Positions 1-5,412 of a stretch of 13,139 nucleotides of DNA are shown piece after piece. How positions within the stretch are numbered: position 1 is the stretch's first letter; each line of letters starts with the position of its first letter. The notes beneath the pieces are model-generated. The model was not told where the DNA came from and made no database searches. It saw nothing but the letters and a program-made list of their open reading frames with translations. Source of the DNA: Scatosoma sp045645245 (GTDB lineage Bacteria > Bacillota > Clostridia > Christensenellales > Borkfalkiaceae); the NCBI GenBank assembly GCA_045645245.1, contig JAZRIK010000011.1, positions 1 through 13,139 on the forward strand. The letters are read 5' to 3'. A program made the translations under genes and the position numbers.

Positions 1-869
1 GGCATCGGCGTACGAACGCCTGCAACTACGTCTTCGCCTTGCGCGTTGGTCAAGAATTCGCCCATAAGCCCTTTTTCACCGGTTGCGGGATTACGCGTGA
101 ACGCTACGCCCGTACCCGACGTTTCGCCCATATTACCGAACGCCATCATTTGTACGTTTACTGCCGTACCCCAGCTATAAGGAATGTCGTGGTCCATACG
201 GTAGATGTTCGCACGGGGGTTGTCCCAAGAACGGAATACCGCTTTAACCGCTTCGAAAAGCTGTTCTTTCGGGTCGGAAGGGAAGTCTTTGCCAAGTTGT
301 TTTTTGTATTCTGCCTTGAATTGATTTGCAAGGTCTTTCAAATCGTCCGCCGTAAGCTCAACGTCTTGCGTCACGCCTTTTGCTTCTTTCATTTCGTCGA
401 TGAGTTTTTCGAAGTATTTTTTACCTACTTCCATAACGACGTCGGAGAACATTTGAATAAAGCGACGGTAGCAGTCCCAAGCCCAACGGGGGTTGCCCGA
501 TTTGGTTGCAAGGGTGTTAACCACTTCTTCGTTCAAACCAAGGTTCAAGATGGTGTCCATCATACCGGGCATGGACGCGCGAGCACCCGAACGAACGGAT
601 ACGAGCAAGGGGTTTTCCTTGTCGCCGAACTTCATACCGCAGATTTGTTCCATCTTTTCGATGTATTGTAAAATTTCCGCTTGAATGGACGGATTGATTT
701 GCTTGCCGTCTTCGTAGTATTGCGTACAAGCTTCGGTGGAAATGGTAAAACCTTGGGGTACAGGCAGACCGATGTTGGTCATTTCCGCAAGGTTTGCACC
801 TTTACCGCCGAGAATTTCACGCATTTTTGCATTGCCTTCCGTAAAGAGATAGCAATATTTTTTTGCCAT
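1..869 (-). CDS. ppdK: Pyruvate, phosphate dikinase (N-terminal third, cut by window edge)
   Basis: Cytoplasmic enzyme interconverting ATP, phosphate and pyruvate with AMP, pyrophosphate and phosphoenolpyruvate; in anaerobic Clostridia it commonly works in glycolysis or gluconeogenesis. The visible 289 codons start MAKKYCYLFTEGN and cover the nucleotide-binding N-terminal domain. Family hallmarks seen in translation are GGKGANLAEM (about residues 22-31), SVRSGARASMPGMMDTILNLG, NPRWAWDCYRRFIQMFSDVV, FTRNPATGEKGLMGEFL and NAQGEDVVAGVRTP at the window edge. The full protein is normally about 880 residues, so the phosphohistidine and PEP-binding domains lie outside the window. The ATG at 867-869 is preceded by GGAGG nine bases upstream. 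It has its own promoter and leader and is separated from the zinc-ribbon gene by a terminator, so it is probably a separate transcription unit. Confidence 0.96.
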   Translation of the reverse strand, partial: MAKKYCYLFTEGNAKMREILGGKGANLAEMTNIGLPVPQGFTISTEACTQYYEDGKQINPSIQAEILQYIEKMEQICGMKFGDKENPLLVSVRSGARASMPGMMDTILNLGLNEEVVNTLATKSGNPRWAWDCYRRFIQMFSDVVMEVGKKYFEKLIDEMKEAKGVTQDVELTADDLKDLANQFKAEYKKQLGKDFPSDPKEQLFEAVKAVFRSWDNPRANIYRMDHDIPYSWGTAVNVQMMAFGNMGETSGTGVAFTRNPATGEKGLMGEFLTNAQGEDVVAGVRTPM

Positions 870-943
870 TGTAATATTCCTCCAGATTGATTTTTTCCTT
901 TTTCTTTCACTAATACGAAAAAACGCACAAAAACGAACGCGCC

Positions 944-963
944 CGCACGCTTTTACCCGTGCG
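944..963 (-). other. GC-rich hairpin in the ppdK leader
   Basis: CGCACG (944-949) pairs perfectly with CGTGCG (958-963) around an 8-base loop. It is a GC-rich island in a very AT-rich leader between the inferred promoter and the ppdK ribosome-binding site. On the minus-strand RNA it is followed, after about 10 bases, by runs of U, so a weak attenuator is possible. It resembles no riboswitch class that I recognise. Confidence 0.3.
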
Positions 964-994
964 CGTGTGTTCCATTTATCTTTTCGCACGTATC

Positions 995-1023
995 ATTTTA
1001 TAACAAAATGCAAAAAATATCAA
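995..1023 (-). promoter_or_regulatory. Probable sigma-A promoter for ppdK
   Basis: On the minus strand a -35 element TTGATA (1018-1023) is followed after 17 bases by a -10 element TAAAAT (995-1000). Transcription would begin near 988, leaving a leader of about 118 bases before the ppdK start codon. The surroundings are AT-rich. This is a motif match by eye with no other support, although no better candidate is visible between the upstream terminator and ppdK. Confidence 0.55.
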
Positions 1024-1082
1024 CTCTTTGAGCGGGGGTTTTTCATTTTTTTCATATTTTTGTGGGTTTTTTATTATTTTTT

Positions 1083-1122
1083 AGCAAAAATAAAAGCGTC
1101 CGCCTAAATAGACGAACGCTTT
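1083..1122 (-). terminator. Rho-independent terminator of the zinc-ribbon membrane protein gene
   Basis: Read on the minus strand, a 12-bp stem (1111-1122 with 1093-1104) closes a 6-base loop and is followed by a short U-rich tract (1084-1092). Two of the pairs are G-U in the minus-strand RNA and would be A-C mismatches in the plus-strand RNA, so the structure is built for the minus strand. It starts 14 bases past the stop codon of the gene at 1137-2660 and isolates that gene from ppdK. Confidence 0.85.
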
Positions 1123-1136
1123 CGTGTGTTTTTATT

Positions 1137-2660
1137 TTATGCGTTTTCTTTTGCTTTGGATAATGATTTGAGCACTTTTTTGCCGATTTCATACACAAGA
1201 TACACCGACGACATTACCATCGTAAACGCTACGTTATAGCCCATGTATTTTGCCGCCCTAGGATGCAAGAAAGTCATTCCGTTCACCAAATAATCTTGTA
1301 CCATTTCGCTGCAATCTTTAATTTTGTCCACAGAAATCGAGCAAAGAATGCAAAGTGCTAACGAAAGCACCCACATAATAATAGTGACAATAAATACCGT
1401 CTTGGATTGCTGTTGATCTTTATGTGCGTTTTTGATATGTATAAATAAAACAACTACCGCCAAAACAATCAATACAATCGACAAAATTTGACAGATAACA
1501 CTCATCGTCGCAACGGTAGAAACTTTCGATTTAATCAATTCTTTATCCGCTGCCATCGCGTCATAGGGTAATACGCCGATAAAGAAGCTGCTAAACAATA
1601 TAAATCCAAGCTTCACTTCCATATTTATACTCATACTGGTAGAATCCGAAGCGCTGGTCACGAACAGTTGAATTTGTTTTCCTAAACCGCCTACTGCGCC
1701 CAGCCATACGCATACGAGTACAACTCCTGCAAGCGAAAGCGCTGTCTTTACAATGCCGTCGCGTTTCCAAGGCGCACTGCCTTGTGCTAAAACTTTCGCT
1801 ACAACCGCCAAACCGCCAAATACCGCGCAAAGTACAAACCCTGCCGTTGTCGCACCCGTCCAAACGAGTGAAACCGCTTCCGTGTTTTTGAGCATATTCA
1901 TCGATAAACTGTTAAGATTTGCAAACAGCACTACGCTGCCGATAAAGCTCATGATCGCAGCCATGCCCCAGCCGTACGAGCTTTTCTTCGTTATTTTTAA
2001 CCAGTTCAAAACGTACAGCGTGAGTGCGGTAATCGCCGTACCTGCAACTACCAGCAAAATCAATACCGAAACGACTGTGCCAGCGATTGCGTGTTCTTTA
2101 AGTGCTTTTTGCGACATCAACTGCACCCAACGCTCTATTGTGCCAAGTTCCCCTGTGATAGATTGCAGTTCTACTAAATCATGCGCTTCGCCAAAGAAAT
2201 AATACAAATTAAGCTTCGTGCCTATACCGGAAAGACCTAAATCGCCCAAAGACGAACCCAAAACGCTAACTTCCACGCCGATAAAGAACACGAAAATCAG
2301 AGCAAACAACGCCCCGAGCGCCACACACGCCCCGCTGACAAGCTCGCTGATGCTCTTTACCTTTTCGCCTACCGTTCCACGCGGTTTTTGCGTTTTTTCC
2401 GCTTGGAAATTAGCCGTTTTCGCTTGCTTTACGGCTTTGCCGCATTCGGGACAAAAATTCCCTTCAAACAGCGTTCCGCAAGCGGAGCAAACGGTTTTAC
2501 CATCTACTCTCGCACCGCACGAAGGACAAAAAATTGCGTCCTGTTCGTTCCACGCCCCGCACGCGTCACAGCGTTTTTTGCCGTCGATGCGTTCACCGCA
2601 AATATGGCAAAATTTTGCCGTATCGCTACATTCTGCACTGCATTTTTTACAAATCAACAT
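1137..2660 (-). CDS. Triple zinc-ribbon polytopic membrane protein, function unknown
   Basis: A 507-residue protein that I cannot assign to a characterised family. The N-terminus carries three tandem four-cysteine zinc ribbons: C4/C7/C18/C21, C31/C34/C45/C48 and C58/C61/C70/C73, all as CxxC...CxxC knuckles. A basic, polar linker (about 76-108) leads to roughly nine hydrophobic segments, near residues 110-132, 191-218, 230-250, 266-292, 305-327, 351-368, 384-409, 421-443 and 472-492. The C-terminus is lysine-rich. No enzymatic motif is visible. The ribbons would be cytoplasmic if the positive-inside rule holds. It starts at the ATG at 2658-2660 with AAGGAG eight bases upstream, has a perfect-consensus promoter and a good terminator, and is monocistronic. 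It is transcribed divergently from an XRE-type regulator, a plausible but unproven controller. Coding status is near certain; function is open. Confidence 0.88.
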   Translation of the reverse strand: MLICKKCSAECSDTAKFCHICGERIDGKKRCDACGAWNEQDAIFCPSCGARVDGKTVCSACGTLFEGNFCPECGKAVKQAKTANFQAEKTQKPRGTVGEKVKSISELVSGACVALGALFALIFVFFIGVEVSVLGSSLGDLGLSGIGTKLNLYYFFGEAHDLVELQSITGELGTIERWVQLMSQKALKEHAIAGTVVSVLILLVVAGTAITALTLYVLNWLKITKKSSYGWGMAAIMSFIGSVVLFANLNSLSMNMLKNTEAVSLVWTGATTAGFVLCAVFGGLAVVAKVLAQGSAPWKRDGIVKTALSLAGVVLVCVWLGAVGGLGKQIQLFVTSASDSTSMSINMEVKLGFILFSSFFIGVLPYDAMAADKELIKSKVSTVATMSVICQILSIVLIVLAVVVLFIHIKNAHKDQQQSKTVFIVTIIMWVLSLALCILCSISVDKIKDCSEMVQDYLVNGMTFLHPRAAKYMGYNVAFTMVMSSVYLVYEIGKKVLKSLSKAKENA

Positions 2661-2698
2661 ACATCGTACTCCTTGTTTGATTTTTTTAGCGTAGCTCT

Positions 2699-2727
2699 AT
2701 TATAAATAATTTCCCAGCATTTGTCAA
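2699..2727 (-). promoter_or_regulatory. Perfect-consensus sigma-A promoter for the zinc-ribbon membrane protein
   Basis: The minus strand shows TTGACA (2722-2727), exactly 17 bases, then TATAAT (2699-2704), with transcription expected near 2692. The leader of about 30 bases contains the AAGGAG ribosome-binding site. Such a perfect promoter suggests strong expression unless it is held back by a repressor; the operator-like repeats at 2777-2819 lie 50 bases or more upstream of the -35. Confidence 0.85.
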
Positions 2728-2776
2728 TAGTACTGCGAAAAATAATATTTTTTTCACACGCTAATATTATTATATA

Positions 2777-2790
2777 AGAAGATTTCTTCT
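2777..2790. promoter_or_regulatory. Operator-like inverted repeat 1
   Basis: AGAAGA-TT-TCTTCT is a perfect 6+2+6 palindrome. It lies in the divergent region just upstream of the small XRE regulator and differs by one base from repeat 2, 29 bases downstream (start to start). Such a pair next to a helix-turn-helix gene is a typical autoregulatory operator layout. The regulator as the ligand is inferred. Confidence 0.6.
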
Positions 2791-2805
2791 TTGTCAAGTA
2801 TTTTA

Positions 2806-2819
2806 AGAAGTTTTCTTCT
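2806..2819. promoter_or_regulatory. Operator-like inverted repeat 2
   Basis: AGAAG-TTTT-CTTCT is the second copy of the palindrome at 2777-2790, with one central-arm base changed. It ends on the first base of the TATAAT at 2819-2824, so a bound repressor would cover the core promoter of the XRE gene. The 29-base spacing is close to three helical turns and would place two dimers on nearly the same face of the DNA. Confidence 0.6.
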
Positions 2820-2824
2820 ATAAT
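2819..2824 (+). promoter_or_regulatory. -10 element of the XRE regulator gene, predicting a leaderless transcript
   Basis: A perfect TATAAT ends 6 bases before the ATG of the regulator. Conventional spacing puts the transcription start at 2831, the A of the start codon. No Shine-Dalgarno sequence precedes the ATG, which fits a leaderless message. No good -35 lies 16-18 bases upstream; the nearest TTGTCA (2791-2796) is 22 bases away. A second possible promoter is TTTTCA (2751-2756), 16 bases, TATAAG (2773-2778), which would give a normal but SD-less leader. Confidence 0.5.
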
Positions 2825-2830
2825 AATAGT

Positions 2831-3034
2831 ATGAGATTAGGGGAAAGAATAAAAGAATTGCGGTTGGAAAAGGGAATTTCGCAAGCGGGGCTTGGGAAAG
2901 CGGTCGGCGTGAGCCAAAAAGCGGTGGATTTTTGGGAGCGATGTATCAACGAGCCGAAAGCGAGCTATATCATTGCTTTGGTGGAATTTTTCGGCGTTTC
3001 GTACGACGAATTTTTTGCCGATATAAACAAATAA
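2831..3034 (+). CDS. Small XRE-family helix-turn-helix transcriptional regulator
   Basis: A 67-residue, single-domain DNA-binding protein of the Cro/CI-XRE fold (HTH_3 type). The N-terminus MRLGERIKELRLEKGISQ is the classic helix 1 of the family. The helix-turn-helix spans about residues 17-38 (ISQAGLGKAVGVSQKAVDFW), and the tail FFGVSYDEFFADINK matches the usual end of minimal XRE proteins. There is no sensor or dimerisation domain. It is the only plus-strand gene in the window, divergent from the zinc-ribbon membrane protein and convergent with recO. Two matching inverted repeats in front of it suggest autoregulation, possibly extending to the divergent gene. It lacks a ribosome-binding site, so the start rests on family alignment and the adjacent TATAAT. 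No antitoxin partner or phage gene adjoins it. Confidence 0.9.
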   Translation: MRLGERIKELRLEKGISQAGLGKAVGVSQKAVDFWERCINEPKASYIIALVEFFGVSYDEFFADINK

Positions 3035-3044
3035 GACATAAATT

Positions 3045-3084
3045 TACCCCCGACGGATCAATCAATCCGTCGGGGGTATTTTTT
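3045..3084 (+). terminator. Strong terminator of the XRE gene, overlapping the recO stop codon
   Basis: A perfect 14-bp stem (3045-3058 with 3065-3078) with a 6-base loop is followed by six T residues (3079-3084) on the plus strand. The T tract runs into the stop codon of the convergent recO gene. On the minus strand the sequence after the stem is AAATTTATG, which lacks a long U tract, so it is a poorer terminator for recO although the hairpin may still protect that mRNA end. Confidence 0.9.
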
Positions 3085-3814
3085 ACTCTATTTCTTCGTA
3101 AAGGCGGATAAATTCGCCTAAATTTTCAAACGTTTCTTCCGTTTTTTCCACCAAATACGCTTTGAGCAGGCGCAGGGCGCGTTTTTTACCGCCGACGCTC
3201 GCGGTTTCGTCGTACGTTAAACCGCTCGTTTTACGCAAAATATGATAGGTGGATACGCTCGCGCGCTCGCCCGATTCTAAACGGGAAAACGCAGTAAATT
3301 TTCCGTCGGCAAAATCAAACCACAGCTTGTCGCCGATATCGCCGTCGCATTCTTCCAAATACCCCAAATCGATGGGATATCCGCTTTCGCGCAGGGCAAT
3401 TTGCAAAAAGCCGATCAGCGATTCCGCGCCGTCTTCGCCCGATAAACAAAGGGCTTTCAAGCACTCGATAAACCCGATGAAAAGACCTTGAAAGCGCTCG
3501 TTTTCCAGCGAAAGCTTTTGGCATACTTCCGCCGCCGCGCACGCCGCGTAAAACGTTTCTACGTTTAGACGAAGCTCGAAAAAGCTCTCGTGTAAGTACG
3601 CTCCCGTCACCGTATATCTGCCCCCGCGCTCGGCAAGCACGTACTCTGCAAAGCAAAAGGGCTGCGCCGCAAACGCCAGCTTGGCTTTGGGCTTTTTTAC
3701 CCCCTTGATGGACGCCGTAATTTTGCCCAGCGACGGGGAAAAGAGAGTGAGAAGCTTGTCGTTGTCTTTATAATCGATTGTTTTAAGTACAACCGCGTCC
3801 GTTTTGACTTCCAT
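3083..3814 (-). CDS. recO: DNA repair protein RecO
   Basis: Recombination mediator that, with RecR, loads RecA onto SSB-coated single-stranded DNA and anneals complementary strands. The 243 residues match the family's usual 240-260. The N-terminal OB-fold is evident (MEVKTDAVVLKTIDYKDNDKLLTLFSPSLGKITASIKGVKKPKAK, split here as residues 1-20 and 21-45), followed by the helical domain (about 80-150). The usual zinc-binding CxxC...CxxC of Bacillota RecO, expected around residues 150-185, is missing: only C156 remains near GYLEECDGD. The start ATG (3812-3814) has GGGGAG just upstream. It is the last gene of the phoH-era operon, 30 bases after yqzL, and ends against the convergent XRE gene's terminator. 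Confidence 0.93.
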   Translation of the reverse strand: MEVKTDAVVLKTIDYKDNDKLLTLFSPSLGKITASIKGVKKPKAKLAFAAQPFCFAEYVLAERGGRYTVTGAYLHESFFELRLNVETFYAACAAAEVCQKLSLENERFQGLFIGFIECLKALCLSGEDGAESLIGFLQIALRESGYPIDLGYLEECDGDIGDKLWFDFADGKFTAFSRLESGERASVSTYHILRKTSGLTYDETASVGGKKRALRLLKAYLVEKTEETFENLGEFIRLYEEIE

Positions 3815-3844
3815 TTCTCTCCCCTTTTGGCTTTGGTTTATCCG

Positions 3845-3958
3845 TTATTTACGGCGAAGTAAATCGTAATACAGCATATAATAGCTCACGCTGCCCGTTT
3901 CCTTAAACATATCCCACGCAAGCTTCGCCGCTTGATTTTCCTGTTCTTTATCCCGCAT
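3845..3958 (-). CDS. yqzL: YqzL-like small protein (37 residues)
   Basis: A very short gene coding MRDKEQENQAAKLAWDMF, then KETGSVSYYMLYYDLLRRK. Its central W-x-x-F-x-x-T-G-x-(I/V)-x-x-Y-x-L-Y pattern is what I recall for the YqzL family, encoded between era and recO in Bacillus; position and spacing agree. A strong AGGGGGAG ribosome-binding site sits about six bases before the ATG (3956-3958). The protein has no known biochemical role and is often missed by gene callers. It lies 78 bases after era and 30 bases before recO in the same transcription unit. Confidence 0.82.
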   Translation of the reverse strand: MRDKEQENQAAKLAWDMFKETGSVSYYMLYYDLLRRK

Positions 3959-4036
3959 ATCGCTCCCCCTACGCCATTAGTTTGCGAGAAGAAAAATTTT
4001 TCATACGCGGAAAAAAATGATTATTCTTTCGATGAA

Positions 4037-4927
4037 TTATTTGTTTTGGTCGTCGTAGCCGTACTCGCGCAATAAATTGGGTCTGTCGCGCCAGTCTTCT
4101 TTTACCTTGACGTAGGTAGTCAAAAAAACTTTACCGCCCAAAAACTTTTCCATATCTTGGCGGGCAAACGACGAAACTTCTTTTATCGCCCTGCCCTGCT
4201 TGCCGATAAGTATCGCTTTATGGTTGGCTCTTTCGCATACGATATCCAAGTTAATCTCGTACACGCCCCCTTCGTTTTTGAAAAATTCATTGATAACGAT
4301 GGCGATGCCGTGCGGAATTTCTTTATCGAATTTGAGCAAAATTTTCTCGCGCATAATCTCGGAAATCATAAACCGTTCACTCTTATCCGATACGATATCC
4401 TGCTCAAAAATTTTCTCGCCTTCGGGCATTTTTTCCACCAGAAATTGCTGCAACGCTTTCACGTTTTTGCCCTTTCTCGCCGATACGGGGAACACGTCCA
4501 CGTCCAAACCGCTATCCGCAAATTTCGCCATATCCAGCGGAATATTTTCCTTGGGCATAATGTCGATTTTCGTATAAGCCACCGCCATAGGAATACCCAG
4601 CGCCTTATACTTTTTCATCAGCTCGAAATCTTCGTCTGTAAGTCCGTTATGCCCATCGACTACGTAGAGTAAAAAATCCACGTCTTTTGCGCTCGTTTCC
4701 GTCGTTTTCATCATCATATCGGTCAGCGCGTTTCTCGCCTTATAAATTCCCGGCGTATCCACGAATACGATTTGATAATCGTCTTCCGTCAACACCCCCA
4801 AAATGCGATCGCGCGTCGTTTGCGGTTTAGGGGATACGATAGATACCTTTTCCCCAACCATAACGTTGATGAGCGTACTTTTTCCTGCATTCGCTCTACC
4901 GATCACGGCTACGTAGCCACTTTTCAT
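4037..4927 (-). CDS. era: GTPase Era
   Basis: Essential GTPase that binds the 3' end of 16S rRNA and helps mature the 30S subunit. In order: G1 loop GRANAGKS (residues 10-17), switch I with TT at 37-38, G3 DTPG (57-60), G4 TKID (119-122, with T in place of the commoner N), G5 SAR (149-151), then the type-II KH RNA-binding domain (about 225-275) with the GKQG turn at 242-245 and the conserved VKVKEDWRDRPNLLREYGY tail. The length of 296 is typical. The start ATG overlaps the ybeY stop by four bases (ATGA) and has GAGGAG upstream, indicating coupled translation. In many Bacillota dgkA and cdd lie between ybeY and era; here they are absent. Confidence 0.98.
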   Translation of the reverse strand: MKSGYVAVIGRANAGKSTLINVMVGEKVSIVSPKPQTTRDRILGVLTEDDYQIVFVDTPGIYKARNALTDMMMKTTETSAKDVDFLLYVVDGHNGLTDEDFELMKKYKALGIPMAVAYTKIDIMPKENIPLDMAKFADSGLDVDVFPVSARKGKNVKALQQFLVEKMPEGEKIFEQDIVSDKSERFMISEIMREKILLKFDKEIPHGIAIVINEFFKNEGGVYEINLDIVCERANHKAILIGKQGRAIKEVSSFARQDMEKFLGGKVFLTTYVKVKEDWRDRPNLLREYGYDDQNK

Positions 4928-5412
4928 ACTTCTTCTCCTCTTACAATTCCCAACGCGCCAAGCACCTTTTCTTCCTGCGCGCGCATTTCGCTTTTTTCTT
5001 CGTCCGTAATATGGTCGTAGCCCAAGCAGTGCATTACGCCGTGTACGAATAAGTAGTTTAATTCCCGCTCGTACGAGTGTCCGTATTCTTCCGCCTGCTC
5101 TTTGGCTCTGTCCTTACAAATCACAATCGAGCCGAGCAATAAATTGCCCTGTTCGTCTATGTCAAAGGGATGGTTTTTGCCGTAAATAGGCGCGTTTTTT
5201 ACGCTTTCCAAGGTGGGATAGCTCAATACGTCCGTCACCTTGTCCACCCCGCGCGTGTCCGCATTCAGCGCACGAATTTCGTCTGCGGATACGAATAAAA
5301 GCTCAATGGCAAGGGGAATATCCGATACGATTTGCTCGCCGATAACGCGCTGTAAATTTTCCAAATTCAACTCGCAATCCCGTTCTTCACAGTACACTTG
5401 AAAACTTGCCAT
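4924..5412 (-). CDS. ybeY: Endoribonuclease YbeY (rRNA maturation factor)
   Basis: Zinc-dependent single-strand endoribonuclease involved in 16S rRNA 3'-end processing and 70S quality control, acting with Era. The catalytic zinc motif HGVMHCLGYDH (residues 124-134) is intact, as are GVDKVTDVLSYP (55-66) and LLGSIVICKDRAKEQAEEYGH (split at 92-101 and 102-112). The length of 162 is normal. The start ATG shares one base with the pgpH stop (TAATG), with GGGGAAG as ribosome-binding site inside the end of pgpH, and the stop overlaps the era start. This tight ybeY-era coupling fits their shared role in small-subunit biogenesis. Confidence 0.97.
   Translation of the reverse strand: MASFQVYCEERDCELNLENLQRVIGEQIVSDIPLAIELLFVSADEIRALNADTRGVDKVTDVLSYPTLESVKNAPIYGKNHPFDIDEQGNLLLGSIVICKDRAKEQAEEYGHSYERELNYLFVHGVMHCLGYDHITDEEKSEMRAQEEKVLGALGIVRGEEV

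Noticed and set aside
39..671. A 210-codon open frame on the plus strand opposite ppdK
   Set aside because: It lies wholly antisense to the clearly recognisable ppdK coding sequence, has an unnatural composition rich in F, H and R, and has no ribosome-binding site. It is a shadow of the real gene.
2662..2664. An out-of-frame ATG four bases upstream of the zinc-ribbon gene start, opening a 5-codon frame
   Set aside because: Such a tiny overlapping frame is more likely accidental than a real leader peptide. The main start has a well-spaced AAGGAG.
1753..2694. Two long plus-strand open frames opposite the zinc-ribbon membrane protein
   Set aside because: The minus-strand frame has repeated CxxC ribbons, clean membrane segments, a perfect promoter and a terminator. 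The plus-strand frames show no recognisable domain.
3991..4002. Perfect 12-base palindrome GAAAAATTTTTC between era and yqzL
   Set aside because: It has no loop and only A-T pairs inside, so it is not a terminator. In an AT-rich spacer it is likely to be chance, and no protein is known that would read it.
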